Position numbers and translations under genes: made by a program. A DNA stretch of 64,000 bases, taken from positions 558,001 to 622,000 of the forward strand of contig NC_088301.1 in the NCBI RefSeq assembly GCF_032854445.1, written 5' to 3'. This document shows positions 1 through 13,818 of the stretch, in pieces (positions within the stretch are counted from its first letter, which is position 1; each line of letters starts with the position of its first letter). The DNA is from Liolophura sinensis. Lineage: Eukaryota > Mollusca > Polyplacophora > Chitonida > Chitonidae. The notes beneath the pieces were generated by a model. It searched no databases and was not told the origin of the DNA. It saw nothing but the letters and a program-made list of their open reading frames with translations.

Positions 1-515
1 AGTTTTCGGCTTTAGCCTAAAATAGCTTTGTGAAACAAGACTTGGACTACTTACCTGTAACTGGTTTGACTTAATACATCACACATACTATATATATTTC
101 AACTGCGATGAAAACTGCTGACTGTTTCTTTTTACCAATAGCAACCTTTCTTCCAAATTAATCATATATATGTATGTTTAAAAATGTTACGGCCAAACAC
201 AGTTTGTTGCCCACTTGTGTTACATTTTAAGCTTGAACTTAAATTTATGCAGCTCACGAAAGTTAAATAACAAAAAAGAAATAGAAAAGTTAATGGGTTT
301 TAAAATGCTTAATCTATTTTTGAAGGTGGCGGGCTGAATATAGTGATTTGGAATCTTCATCTGTTATGAATTGTTTATCACGTTATATAATTTATCGATA
401 CTGACAGGAGCTGATAAAAGCAATCAAACTTCACACTCGTCTATATTTTTTACTTTGATATCCGGGTCATATTCGACCGCAGTGTCATTATGAACGATGT
501 ATTTTTACCTGGCAG
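1..515. other. Intron upstream of the first visible SLC22 exon
   Basis: AT-rich sequence ending in the acceptor TTTTTACCTGGCAG just before 516. No other feature seen. The preceding SLC22 exons must lie left of the window. Confidence 0.7.
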
Positions 516-3500
516 GTGTGTCGTGAGCATGGTGTATTACGGCCTCTCTCTGAACAGTGGGTACCTTTACGGGGGCGTGCACCTTAATTTCTTCCTCTCA
601 GTCGTCGTTGAGTTCATCGCATACGCCATGTGCTTTCCGCTCTTGGACCGGATTGGACGAAAGGCCCTTCACTCAACGTGTATGATCGTTGGGGGCGTGG
701 CTTGTTGCTGTACAATCTTCACAGTCTTGTATTTGTCTGAGGGTATGTATAGAAAGTTAGTAGCCCAAGTCGTCATGGCATCTATATAAACATTTGGGCC
801 CTTTGCCCAAAGAGATTGTAGCTACTATCAATTTTAGACTCTTTGCTTTCAGAAGAACAAGCCTTAATGTGCACAGACCTCTGGATTTCTTTATTAACTA
901 ATTACCGTGAATCAGGAGTTTTGATTCCTGCTTGGCTTAGCTTATCCTCAGGATGTAAATTCTTTTGACCACACTGCATTCGTCCAATGCTTTCAGAGGT
1001 GTGGATTATCCTATATGTAGGGTTAATTACATTATAGTGCCCAGTCGCAGTGACGTGATTGATAATTCATAAAATCGAAGTGTGTTCGAGCCATATTGAG
1101 CATTCCCGGTTGAAAACTGTTCTTTGATTTACACAAAAGGTAACTCCAAGACATTATGTCTGATTGGTTAGAGGTTGAGGTTTGGTGGAAAAGAGGATAG
1201 TCTGAATTCCTAACACCCAGGCCGAACCGCATAGTTTGCTAGATCTAAATACATCCATCATAATGTAGGGAGCACAAATTTTCAATAAAAATATGCTGTA
1301 GTTTACATTTCTCACATTTTTTCTTTCAGAATACCAACCGGTTACAACGGCTTTGTCGTTGATAGGAAAACTTGGAGCATCAGCAGCATTTGCTATCATC
1401 TACATCTTCTCATCGGAACTTTTCCCCACTGTTGTTCGGAATGGCGGCATGGGTGTCAGCTCGATGAGCGCCCGTGTCGGCAGTATGGCATCCCCGTACA
1501 TCGCTGACTTGGTAAGTCTTTGTCGTGACCCGAATTCCTAACAGGCAGAAAGCCGGTAATGGTAACATAATCACGACCTGGATGCTCATCTACAGGTAGA
1601 TTATAGAGAAGAGGGTTGATACTGAACACGTGGGCTACCGAACTGAATGAATGAATGAAAGAGTGAATAATAAATTAACTCCACGCCGGCGATATTTCTG
1701 TCATATCGTGTCGGCAGAACCGATAGACTTTTTGATTTGGTGGCCCAACACTCTGTGCTGAAATCATCCGGATGTTTCTGCCGTTTTCGTGAAAGCTTTT
1801 TGAAAGCTTTAAAAGTTCTAAAAGGAAAACTTTTCATTGGATAAAATTTGGTGATTTTAGGCACAAGGTTACGAGGCAAAGTTTTGCTGTTTTGGTTAAC
1901 TTTATTCACGTAATATGGCGGCCATCTTAGGTTTTAATCAAAACCTTTAAAATCTTCTTCTACGAAAGTAACTACGAAACCGTACACCATGCCTGTGGAC
2001 TGGGGATCTTTTGTAAAGAAAACAACACTCAACGCCGCTTATTCCTAACTATTTAGACCAAAATTTCATATCTTTATAGTCTCCTGATATTTCCTGTCAG
2101 CTACATGCACTCTCTATTCGCCCGTCCCCAGGCAAACCAGATGGGACACTGGAGCGAGGGGAATGCACACCATGTGTCCAGCAGCCTGAAATGTACATAA
2201 TTTGGTACATGTTTGGTGATCGCCAAATCCTTAACACTGGCAAGAAATCAGGATCACGCGTAGTGTGGGGTTCAAAAATGCTTTCTCTCCGTGTTTCCTG
2301 TATTTGTAAATACTGTTACGGTTTGTACATGCAGGTTCAATTTGTGATTTTTCCATTGTCTATGTACTTCGACAGTTCAATCAAGCTATTCGTCGTTATG
2401 TGCGTTAGCATCTGTTAGTAAGCTGTGTTTTAAGAGGAATGAGTGAAGCGTGTGAACATCAATGTTAGTTCATTCCATTCTTGAAACCATCGAGAAATCA
2501 GAATTTTCCTGATAGTTTTACTGACAATAACATGTTGTCTTTCAACCTGTCGAAAAAATGTAGCGTAAAATTTATTCCTACTTTACTCTTCAACAACAAC
2601 AAGAATTGAGTGATACTCATCTATAGGTCTATATGATTCACGATGTGGCTTGGTGTACAGTAGATGGACTAAACATGGAAATTTTACTTTTTTATATGCT
2701 TTTGATGCGAGAAATCTTAATGTATGGTATAATAGTCTTCATTTCAGGTAAGAAACCTTAATGAAGAAAGACATTTATTATACGTACGGTAAATGGATAG
2801 TTTAGCATGAATAGGAACCTCTTCACTCAAAATTATACAAGCAGTCGGGTCTTCTTATGTGGAGCCTTCTTATGTGTTGCTGTTCCAGTTATTTTTGAAA
2901 ACTTTGCTTTCTGTATAGCTGTTTATGACATTTATACAAGATAGGAAATCAAAGAAAGAAGAATATATTTACTTTTGTCAAAGATTTATTTAGCTTTTCA
3001 AAAGCTAATATATATGAGCGAAAGAACAGCAAAGGAAAGGAACAGTTACGATTTACTCTCTCCAAAAGATAACAACCATCTTGTGCACACAAAACTTTCG
3101 GCTGGAAAATGCTTTAGGTATAATCTTCACGTGGAAAATTCTTTGAGGAAGCTTATATGGGGACCTCCCTCCACCAATAGCTTGTGTAGCACAGAGGCGT
3201 TCTGTATCAAGGTGCAGGTAACTTTATCAAGCCTGCACTTCACACAAACCATACATCGTTCCACAAACGCTTACTATCAGGTATGACATTTCGAGGCTGT
3301 AGCTTTCCATTCGATTCAGTAATCCTTTTTGGGATTTCATGATAGCATCAGGTAAATTGCTCAACGTGACCAACACATATTGGCCTAATGTACAGTGTTT
3401 CTGCTAATGTAATGTCTTCCTGATGAACCGTAACTCATGTTTACAACAACATCTTTGCGGGCGACAAAGGTTCTCCTGGATGCTATTTTTGCGGTACTGT

Positions 3501-4735
3501 ATAGACACTCATACAAAGATTACAGCCAGAGAATGATGCATAGCTTTGAAAAACTGTTGTTCTTGACTAACTAAAGTTTCCCGTTCCTTTCTCCTTCATA
3601 AACGACAAATAAAAAGTTAAATGATTTGCCTTCATTTTACCACCCTCCAAATGCTGACCTTGGCTTTTTTTACCATTTAGAACAGAGGTATACAGTCACA
3701 ATACATGTTATGCTTTTATTTGTGTAATTCAGTGACATTCTTAGACGTTATTTCTGGCAAAAACGGTGTCGTTCTGGCACAAAAGGCAAATATAACGTGG
3801 CACAAAGTGAAAGTATTGCATTTTTTTGCTGTTTTCTTATTCGACATTGGGCCTTGATGCTTGTCCACGGATATCGCTGTAACGAACGTAACAGCTTTAA
3901 TTGTTATTTAATACTACTGGGTTATGTAAGGTTTCTTCAGCTTGCTACTTCCACATTCTGAAAAGCAAAATAAGCAAAAGTCTTTTGTCAAGTTCGCATG
4001 GATTGTTTATATCAGAGCACACCATGACATTTTCTGTTTCCTCATTCCCAGGGCCAGCTTGCTGGAGGTAACTTCGGGGTCGCCTTACCGCTCATTATCT
4101 TCGGGGGTCTCTCCGTGTTAGCTGGCGTAGCCTCGTTATGGTTACCGGAAACTCTGAACCGGAAGCTGCCGGAAACCATCCAAGATGCGATTGATTTTAA
4201 GAAGTAAGTTAGAGTTTGTAAGTTCTGATGACGCGATCTGTAAACTTATAGACCTTCAACTTGTAGTGAAAACACCGCTTTGACGTTAGAATTTCGAAAA
4301 AATTGGACAGGGACTTAATATAAACATTGGGTTATTCCCTTTTACAAGACTTATCTATGTATTTAGGCCTGCCTATAAGACGAAATTCTCCGCTTCAATA
4401 CCAAACTGATCATATTTGAATGTGAACATATTTGAAGGCACTACAAATGTAAACTATAAGCCTACTGAAATACTAAAATTTAAAATTCTAAGTTTTTCTT
4501 TAATTATTAACTGTTTGCAAAAGTACGTTTGATATAATTTTCAACTATATCCAGAATATGGATAAAACGTGAGGGAGCTATAAATAATAGGCTAAACTCA
4601 TTTTCCGCTTTTTCCAGTCAAAAGCCAGAAGGCCACGCGGACAAGCAGCGAATGGGAAAAGCGAAAGTCGTGGGAATCAGCGCTCGCAAACTGGACTTCG
4701 ACAATCCAGCTCTTGAGGGAGACGATGTCCTGTAA
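516..4735 (+). CDS. SLC22-family organic cation/carnitine-type transporter, 3' four exons (5' end outside window)
   Basis: Major facilitator superfamily membrane carrier, C-terminal part. Coding exons are 516-742, 1330-1511, 4052-4203 and 4618-4735 (TAA at 4733-4735), all with GT-AG introns and compatible phases. The encoded piece (about 225 residues) starts [15 protein letters not shown], as in SLC22 helix 7. It continues with a membrane segment and DRIGRK (the MFS loop motif), then ELFPTVVRN, the SLC22 hallmark before helix 11, then a final helix pair and [13 protein letters not shown], typical of the C-terminal end. The last exon gives a short polar tail ending [11 protein letters not shown]. 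The first listed exon opens with one base completing a split codon, so the N-terminal half lies upstream. The family moves organic cations, carnitine or anions across the plasma membrane; the substrate cannot be read from this portion. Family assignment is firm, subfamily is not. Confidence 0.9.
1512..4051. other. SLC22 intron, 2.5 kb, no feature recognised
   Basis: Lies between donor TTG|gtaagt at 1512 and acceptor ttcccag before 4052. Open frames in it are short and resemble nothing known. No tandem array or SINE seen, unlike most introns farther right. Confidence 0.7.
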
Positions 4736-5961
4736 CCGGCGGGGATTTACCAATGTCTGGCTGAATTCAAATGCAGCAATTGTTATGTTATGATGTCATC
4801 TAATACAGTATATAGACTAACTCGGCTAACTTATCAGAATGTATAGGCTGAGGAGATCTTAGTGAGGCCTGATACCCCAGGTTTACTTTTATCTCACAAA
4901 ATCTCGGCTACAGCTGTTTATATATATATTTAGAGTGGTGCTTTAAAGTGCGCACAATTATGCGTCATATAACGATTAAGTAGCCTGGTTTTTATATGGG
5001 AAACCTAGAGCGCCTAAACAGAAACAAATTAGAACCACAATGTAGTCCTTCACCAGAAAGCGAATTGCCATGCAGTTCTACTGTGAACTCATCGTAGCCA
5101 GAATAATGCCATTGAGTCGTTGTGCCATCAGATAGACCTGCTTGACCACTGCCGGGAATCTGGAAATGTTCATCGTGCAAAATAATCAGTTACATGTATC
5201 TAATATGATCATGGATGGGTCTGACTGCACGAGTTCGGACCCGAACACTTTAGATTAAAGAACCCAGTTCCGACAGAAACACTGAATTCTTCGAATAATC
5301 AGACCTGACACAATGGTTCAGAACGATTCATGATGTAACACGCCATTTTATGGATACAACCAATGTGTTTGGTGTTTTTCGTGAAATTTTTCCTGATGTG
5401 ACGCCAACATTTTCCTGACGTATCATTGGATGAGGCAGATGTGGCGTTAGGCAAAACAAGTTCGCTTGAACAAATATCAGAAATGTGGGTACGGTGTTAT
5501 TTGCTGCTCTACTTCAGCGATATGGTCCGACTGAAGTGGAAGGGGTAAAAACTTTGAATCTCTAAAGTCATCTAAGAGGTGCCAAAAAGGCATTAAAGGT
5601 CTCCCAACGTTCTGTTATTCAGGAAATCAATCCAGATTATCTCGATCCTTATATTTCATTTTCGTTTCTTTTAACGGTCCATAGTTTTGGAACTGGTAAG
5701 AATCTTTGAGATTGTTTTCCTAAATCCGGGATATCTCAGCCGCGGAAGCGGGAATAATGTACATATGTATGTAGCCGGTGATGTATAACTCTCGTATCAT
5801 TTGTGACGCACGCCTGAAGTTTCACTTGGCTGAAAACGCCGTCAGATGTCATTGCCAAACTGATATTCGTTTTCAGTTTTCCTTTGTTACTCATGTTTCA
5901 TTCCGCGATATGTTTAGAGCTGCAGCTTTTTCATACTCAATTGACTTGTATTTATGCTTGA
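4736..5961. other. 3' flank of SLC22 gene and intergenic DNA
   Basis: Probably begins with the SLC22 3' UTR. No canonical AATAAA stands out; an ATTAAA near 5254 is a weak candidate. No coding evidence and no recognised repeat up to the 24-bp array. Confidence 0.5.
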
Positions 5962-7140
5962 ATGATGAGTATCTCTATCATGATGAGTATCCCAATCCCA
6001 ATCATGATGAGTATCCCAATCCCAATCATGATGGGTATCCCAATCATGATGAGTATCCCAATCCCAATCATGATGCGTATCCCAATCCCAATCATGATGA
6101 GTATCCCAATCCCAATCATGATGAGTATCCCAATCCCAATCACGATGAGTATCCCAATCCCAATCACGATAAGAGTATCCCAATCACAATCATGATGAGT
6201 ATCCCAATCCCAATCACGATAAGAGTATCCCAATCCCAATCTTGATGAATATCCCAATCCCAATCACGATGAGTATCCCAATCCCAATCATGACGCGTAT
6301 CCCTGTCCCAATCATAATGGGTATCCCAATCCCAATCATGATGAGTATCCCAATCCCAATCACGATGAGTATCCCAATCCCAATCATGATGGGTATCCCA
6401 ATCCCAATCATGATGGGTATCCCAATCCCAATCACGATGAGTATCCCAATCCCAATCATGATGCGTATCCCAGTCCCAATCATGATGAGTATCCCAATCC
6501 CAATCATGATGAGTATCCCAATCCCAATCATGATGAGTATCCCAATCCCAATCACGATGAGTATCCCAATCCCAATCATGATGAATATCCCAATCCCAAT
6601 CACGATGAGTATCCCAATCCCAATCATGATGGGTATCCCAATTCCAATCATGATGGGTATCCCAATCCCAATCATGATGAGTATCCCAATCCCAATCACG
6701 ATGAATATCCCAATCCCAATCATGATGGGTATCCCAATCCCAATCATGATGGGTACCCCAATCCCAATCACGATGAGTATCCCAGTCCCAATCATGATGC
6801 GTATCCCAGTCCCAATCATGATGAGTATCCCAATCCCAATCATGATGAGTATCCCAATCCCAATCATGATGAGTCTCCCGATCCCAATCATGATGAGTAT
6901 CCCAATCCCAATCATGATGAGTATCCCAATCCCAATCATGATGCGTATCCCAATCCCAATCATGATGGGTATCCCAATCATGATGAGTATCCCAATCCCA
7001 ATCATGATGAATCTCCCGATCCCAATTATGATGAGTATCCCAATCCCATTCATGATGAGTATCCCAATCCCAATCATGATGAGTATCCCGATCCCAATCA
7101 TGATGAGTATCCCGATCATGATGAGTATCCCAATCATGAC
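5962..7140. repeat. 24-bp minisatellite, about 49 units
   Basis: The unit reads TATCCCAATCCC followed by AATCATGATGAG, with variants CACGATGAG, CATGATGGG, CATGATGCG and occasional 18-bp short units. Because 24 is a multiple of three and the unit lacks stops, both strands show long open frames (up to about 307 codons) of repeated octapeptides. These are by-products, not genes. A run of variant units around 6360-6475 recurs around 6710-6810, suggesting larger internal duplications. Confidence 0.95.
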
Positions 7141-8744
7141 AATTTACTAAAAGTGCGGAACAAATCGTCCGTCACACCAGCTACTTGCTTAAAGGTGGAG
7201 AAAACATAAAAATTTCATAAATTTCAGATGACACACAGCGCGAAAAGTTGATTATTAATGGTGGTCTTCAATATTTTTTTAATTTTTTTTGTAAAGAGAG
7301 AAAAACACTTGAAATGACTTTTGTATGGTGGGTATTTTGGACCACCTTTTGGTATATGTACTCTCTGTGCAATAATGCTATAAATGAGGACATAACACAT
7401 GTTTGATAAATATATTTGCAGTCTTCTCAGCTAACAAATGTGTTCAATCTGGATTTTTATAATATTTATATTTTCAGTATATTTATAAATATTATTATAA
7501 TTCAGATTAAATGCATATGTTTGAATTGTAGCTTTACGCCATACTGCTGAATTCTTGAGATTCGTCGTCCAGTAAATGTGATTATCCACTCATCACTGCG
7601 TGTATGAAGATACTTTACCTTACTTAAAAGTCTCATATTGGGCAATTTGACTCGTTTTAAAGATTTATGCTCTTGTATACGAATATATATATTCGTGCAG
7701 CAGGCGATACAGAAAGTAATATAACAAAACCTTCATTTATACCAGTTTATACCAGAGTTTATCAGTGTGCGAAGCCACTGCCAACATGGTGCCATGAATG
7801 GCGATGTGTACGCCTATGTCTTTTATGTCGAAAGTATACATGTATAGGATAAATGTAACATTATAAGTCTGTTAAATACAAGTTTCTCAACATACTGAAC
7901 TCTGCGTTCTCAGTGCGCCCGAGAAGCGCAACAGTTTGATGAACAGAGTTTCAAATGATAGGCCTATGCGTTTTCAGGGATATTTTGTAAAGATATTATT
8001 AACACTCCGGTGATCGTATAAAGAGTGCACATTTCTGGGACGAGATTAGGCGAAAACCCATTCAACTGAAGCGCCTTAAACTCACTCAAAGACTGCGTGG
8101 ATTATGTATATGGTGTTTTAAATGTGTGTGCCCGACTGAATTAGCTTGAGTACTATATTGTGAAACCACTCGTGTAAAATTTCTGGAGACGAAAAATAAA
8201 GAAGAATTTTCAAGTAGAAAACTGCGTCAATATTATTTTCAAGAACATAGTTAAACGGGCCTACAAATGAAGTGAACCTCAGTAGAAAGTTAAGACTTAT
8301 ATCTGAAAATGAGCTCACTTAATTTTTATTAGCCTTTTATATGCATTCAAGTGTAGGGATTGTCAGGTCCTGTACAATATACAAAAAACCTTTTTTATTT
8401 ACATAGGCTATACTGAGAGTATATGAGGTCACACAACTTTTTCACACGTGTGTGTTCAGGTCTGAATAAAATTGTGGTCAACTTTAGTCAGGTAATGTGT
8501 GTCAGTACATACAGCTTTTCGTCGTCTTTCTACTGATGCTTTATTCAGTTTTCTATTTTTCATTTTCCCGTAAGAAATTTGCTACACTCTTTTCATGCAT
8601 TGACCTCAATCATAGGAATTTCGTTATAATCAACATATTTTCTATGGTGCCTTATCATTACTCAAACATGCGTGCCATGAAAAAAGTTAATAACTTAAAC
8701 GATAACAAACCTGACGAAATACTAATGACAGCGATAACTGCGAT
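7141..8744. other. Intergenic, nothing recognised
   Basis: AT-rich unique-looking sequence. Short open frames lack family resemblance or splice context. Confidence 0.6.
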
Positions 8745-9482
8745 CTGGTCATACACAAGGGATGAAGCTGAGAGCACATCGGGATAGTTAGTGTATGGTC
8801 AGACATAAGTGATGAATTTGAGAGCACAGCGGGATAATTGGTATCTGGTCAGACAGATAGGATGAGTTGCGAGCACAGGAGAATAATTGTTGTCTTGTCA
8901 TACATAAGCGATGAAGACGAGAGCACAGCGGGATAATTGGTGTCTGGCCATACACAAGGGATGAAGCTGAGTACAGCGGGATAATTGGTGTCTGGCCATA
9001 CACAAGGGATGAAGTTGATAACACAGAGGGATAGTTGGTATCTGGTCATACGCAAGGGATGAAGCTGAGAGCACAGGAGAATAATTGTTGTCTGGTCAGA
9101 CATAAGTGATAAAGCTGAAAGCACAGCGGGATAATTGGTATCTGGTCAGACATAAGCGATGAAGTTGAGAGCACAGGATGATAATTGGTATCTCGTCAGA
9201 CATAAGGGATGGAGCTGATAACACAGCGGGATAATTGGTCATAGATAAGTGATGAAGCTGAGAGCACATGGGATAATTTTGTCTGTTCATACATAAACGA
9301 TGGAGCTGAGAGCATAGCCTGATAATTGGTATCTGGTCATACATAAGGCATGGAGCTGAGAGTACAGCGGGATAGTTGGTGTCTGGTCATACATAAGGCA
9401 TGGAGCTGAGAGTACAGCGGGATAGTTGGTGTCTGGTCATACATAAGCGATGTAGATGATAGCACAGTGGGATAGTTGGTAT
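8745..9482. repeat. Minisatellite, unit about 50 bp, about 15 imperfect units
   Basis: Repeats of GATGAAGCTGAGAGCACAGC followed by GGGATAATTGGTGTCTGGTC and ATACATAAGC, with many point changes and short deletions. Minus-strand open frames here simply translate the repeat. Confidence 0.93.
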
Positions 9483-10710
9483 GAGTGCTTCAAATGTAGC
9501 GCCGAAAGCTGTACATTTTCTCAGAGAGCTGTTCGTTTTCCCACAGAGCTGCGATGAAGGAAAGAACTATGTCCATGTATTGGCTACGAGATAAACACAC
9601 GGACACACGGCGAATGAGTGACACAATCAAAGCGCGACTGAGATACTTGTTTAATTGTTATTTGACCTGGAACTCATTCACGGACTACGAATTTGAACTT
9701 TGATATGGAATTCATGCCTCGAATATTCACTGTCTGCCCGGCATCATTGAAAACTGATGACCGCTCCTCTCTTGTGTGTTACCGGCTTTATTTCTTATTT
9801 GTATAATTTCTTACATACCTTTGTCTTTGGGAGCTAGTGTTAAACGCTGTTTTGGAAATGGATCTTGCGATTATCGACTTGGAACGCCTTTTACGGACAA
9901 CGAATGGTATATGAATGTCGGACATGACGCATATATATACAAATACGGGTCACTATACATGTAAGAATCTATGCCATGAAAAAGACATTCGTATATCAGC
10001 CGTGAACCAATACGGACCTTCCAGGTAAATAATCGCAAGGCCAATTCCCAAAACGATGTATAACACAAACCACCAAAGATCTCAGAAACTATATAAAGTA
10101 CGAAAATAGGACGAAATCATGCAGAGTGAAGCATTCAACAGTTTTCGTTGGAAAGATGCAAGGTGTGGTCTAAGCGACTGAGTTAAATCAGTATTCAAAT
10201 CGTGCACCATGGTAGAATATCATGTTGTCCATCTTTGTTAGGGTCAAAACTTTTGGATCTTTGTGCAAATGTAGGTCCAGACAAGATGTATCATCTGGAG
10301 AGTGGTTTCCTTTAAATCCAACGAAGGTGGGTAAATGTCTTTCTCAGTCTTTGCTATATATGGATTGTTTAAAGCTAGCCGATCAACATAACGTTTAGTT
10401 AGTATTTGTTTTACGCCTTAATACTTTCTGTATATAGTCGTCTTCATAGGATAACAGGTATAAGTCCGCCAAAGGCGGGGAGGGAGCCACAATATCTACC
10501 TATCGGAATACTTATACACTGTTGATGTATGGTTTCTTCGAATATGATGTCTCCGAGATGTTATTAATGAGAAATTCAAGCAACTCAGTGAGCATCGAAG
10601 CATCCCATGAACGGTAACCTTTGTATGTAGTGGAATTGAAGAAGGCTTTGTTGCCTTTGACGTTACTATAGCCGTGACCGGTTTTATTGAACACCGAAGC
10701 AATTAGAAAC
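9483..10710. other. Intergenic, one short dispersed repeat
   Basis: Contains the 72-bp dispersed repeat at 9625-9696. An open frame at about 9761-9963 looks secretory (hydrophobic start, then KRCFGNGSCDY) but has no in-frame ATG and no clear acceptor. It is not called as a gene. Confidence 0.5.
9625..9696 (+). repeat. Dispersed repeat copy A (inverted copy at 22170-22241)
   Basis: About 72 bases starting AATCAAAGCGCGACTGAGAT match the reverse complement of 22170-22241 with only a few differences. The shared part includes CCTGGAACTCATTCACGGA. Family unknown; probably a fragment of an interspersed element. Confidence 0.85.
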
Positions 10711-10889
10711 AAGTTTATTTCATTTATACGACAGCGGCCAACATTATGGACAGAGCCCGGACGAAACCCACGATCATCCACAGGCTGATCCAGACCTTAC
10801 CACGTACGACCAGAGAGGAAGGCAGCATGAGTTGGACTTGAACTCACATCGACCGCATTGGTGGGAGACTCCTGGATCATTTCGCTGCC
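10711..10889 (-). mobile_element. tRNA-derived SINE copy, minus strand
   Basis: On the minus strand it shows the B-box-like GTGAGTTCAAGTCCAACTCA, then the body GGATGATCGTGGGTTTCGTC and GGCCGCTGTCGTATAAATGA. It is the same family as the copies at 17908-18124, 30675-30897, 35095-35260 and 41029-41276. The tail is eroded and no target duplication is obvious. Confidence 0.85.
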
Positions 10890-11129
10890 TTGACATGAAC
10901 GTTTCGTAGTAGTGCTGCACATTTAGGCCCTACCAGAACCTACGACAAAAATTTTGTAAAATTATAAAATTATTATAGTGGCTGTCTTTGTCATCCATAA
11001 TACTGTCGCATACAGAGGAGCATAGGGCAACAGTATTCCAGTCCGTGTCAGCGCCATCTGACCCAGATAAGTGCATGTGTACGTCTACAGAACACAATGG
11101 TATAAAACAGTTAAGAAAATGAGGAGGTT

Positions 11130-11763
11130 GCCTTGACAGTTCTCTGAGTAGAGGTCACCCCCTGTACATATACAGCGTCTGGCAGTTCTCTGAATAGAGG
11201 TCACCTCCTGTTCATACACAGCGTCTGACAGCTCTCTGAATAGAGGTCACCTCCTGTACATGCACAGCGTCTGACAGTTCTCTGAATAGAGGTCACTTCC
11301 TGTACATACACAGGATCTGACAGTTCTCTGAATAGAGGTCACTTCATGTACATACACAGGGTCTGACAGTTCTCTGAATAGAGGTCACCTCCTGTACATG
11401 CACAGCGTCTGACAGTTCTCTGAATAGAGGTCACCTCCTGTACATGCACAGCGTCTGACAGTTCTCTGAACAGAGGTCACTTCATGTACATACACAGGAT
11501 CTGACAGTTCTCTGAATAGAGGTCACTTCATGTACATACACAGGGCCTGACAGTTCTCTGAATAGAGGTCACTTCATGTACATACACAGGTCTGACAGTT
11601 CTCTGAATAGAGGTCACTTCATGTACATACACAGCGTCTGACAGTTCTCTGAATAGAGGTCACTTCCTGTACATACACAGAGTCTGACAGTTCTCTGAAT
11701 AGAGGTCACTTCATGTACATACACAAGGTCTGACAGTTCTCTGAATAGAGGTCACTTCATGTG
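11130..11763. repeat. 46-bp minisatellite, about 14 units
   Basis: Unit contains CAGTTCTCTGAATAGAGGTC then ACTTCATGTACATACACAGG. Spacing measured between successive CAGTTCTCTG motifs is 46 bases. Confidence 0.95.
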
Positions 11764-11869
11764 CAGGATCCTTGAAAATCCCAGTACAAGATGCAGTGTT
11801 GTATTGTGTCATGCTTGGCACATATGCGTATGTCAACGTAGACATATGGTGGTGGGTTACTGCCATATT

Positions 11870-13132
11870 GCGCTAAGGTAACATCTACTACGATGCGGCA
11901 GTGTGACAATGCGATAAAGCGACACTGTGCTACGATACACTGGTATAACAATGCGATACACTGATACTGTGCTGCGATATAGTGGTATGACAATACAATG
12001 ACACTGTGCTACGATACAGTGGTATGACAATACAATATAACGACACTGTGCTACGATACGCTGGTATGACGATGCAATACAATGATTCTGTGTCGTGATA
12101 CATTGGTATGACATTGCGATACAATGACACTTTGCTATGATACAGTGGTATTACAATACGATGCAATGACACTGCACTACGAAAGAGTATGGAAACTGGT
12201 ATGACAATGCGATACAATAACACTGTGCTACGATACAGTGATATGACACTGCGATACGATGCAATGGTATGATAAGACAATAAAATGACACTGTGCTGCG
12301 ATACATTGGTATGGCAATGCCATACACTGTGCTACAATACACTGGTATGACAATGCGATAGAACGACACTGTGCTACAATACAGTGGTGTTACAATTCGA
12401 TACAATGCTACAGTACAGTGCTACAGTACAGTGGTATTACAATTCGATACAATGACACTGTGCTATGATGCAGTGGTATGATAATCCGATGCTCTTCATT
12501 GTCTGATTTATATCACTGCATGCTACGATGCAGTGAGGTTGTGCTATGATGCAATTGTGTGAAACTGTGTCGCGATACATTGGTATGATAATACAACATA
12601 ATGATGCTGTGCTACGATGCAGCTGTGTGATAATGGGATATAATGACACTGTGCTACGATACAGTGGTATGAAAGACAACGCAATGACAATGTGCTACGA
12701 TACACTGGTATGACAATACGACAGAACGACACTGTGCTATTATACAGTGGTATTACCATTCGATTCAATGACAATGCGCTGCGATACATTGGTATGACAA
12801 CGCGATACAATTACACCGTGATACCATGCTGTGGTATGATAATACAATATAATGACGCTGTGCTACAGTGCAGTGGTATGACAACACAATATGATGACAC
12901 TGTGCTACGATGCAGTGGTATGATAATACAGCATAATGACACTGTGCTACAATGCAGTGGTATGACAACACAATATGATGACACTGTGCTACGATGCAGT
13001 GGTATGATAATACAGTATAATGACACTGTGCTATAATGCAGTGGTATGATAATACAATATGATGACACTGTGCTACGATGCAGTGGTATGATAATACAAT
13101 ATGATGACACTCCTAAAATACAGTAGTATGAC
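11870..13132. repeat. 42-bp minisatellite, about 30 units, degenerate
   Basis: Unit contains GACACTGTGCTACGATACAG then TGGTATGACAATACAATATA. It is older and more diverged at 11.9-12.6 kb and more uniform at 12.8-13.1 kb. Open frames on both strands are translations of the unit. Confidence 0.93.
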
Positions 13133-13367
13133 ACGATGAAAAGTCAACTGCCAAGTGGATAATTAATTTGGTGGAAATTAACGACATGGGCCATGTGCTC
13201 ACTTGAAAACCAGATATTTTTCTATCATCACATCTTATTAAGAATTTTATCTTTGTCGCTTCAACGGTAGGGTTTGGAGTTTACAGAGATGGCTCGCAAA
13301 ACTGAATGAAAAATTATGTGGTAAACGGATAATAAGGGGAGACAACCGTGTCTGCTAAATACACGCC

Positions 13368-13818
13368 ATGTGGACACAGACCCCCATTACAACTTCCGTT
13401 TTTCGGTAGGGACGATTGTAGTTCTGTGAATTTTAGGGTGTAAAGTCTTTTTTTGCTCCCAGGCGGCCATTTTTGGTGCACAGGTGCATGCTTGGTATTA
13501 AAATGCTGGAAACTGTCTAAACTTTGAGGAGGTATGAGCTTTATTAATGAAAGTTTGAAATTCTGGGTGAGAGGACACAAGGTGTGAGGTAGTGATGAGG
13601 CTGCGAGTGACGTCCCCTTGGCGTTGCTAGGCACGCCTCCCAGCTGCCGGCATGGAAAGGTCCAGATTTTGACGGTCAACCTATGTCAAGATTTTTATGG
13701 CTTCTTTCTCACAGGCTGGGTCAGGTATGCACCAAAGCTTATTAGCCACGGAATGTTTGGGACTGAGCTACAGCGCTAGACGTTAACATTGTCGCTTATG
13801 GAAAATTAATGGGGGTCC
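13368..13818 (+). repeat. Duplicated segment, copy 1 (copy 2 at 14404-14838)
   Basis: About 440 bases from ATGTGGACACAGACCCCCAT to GTCGCTTATGGAAAATTAAT match copy 2 at high identity. Copy 1 carries about 16 extra bases near 13420 (around TTTTCGGTAGGGACGATTG) that are absent from copy 2. It has no coding evidence. Confidence 0.93.

Noticed and set aside
5778..7150. Long open frames on both strands, up to about 307 codons
   Set aside because: They translate a stop-free 24-bp minisatellite in every frame. No start context, splice site or family resemblance.
9761..9963. Small secreted peptide gene
   Set aside because: Hydrophobic start and KRCFGNGSCDY look suggestive, but no in-frame ATG follows the upstream TGA and no convincing acceptor precedes it.
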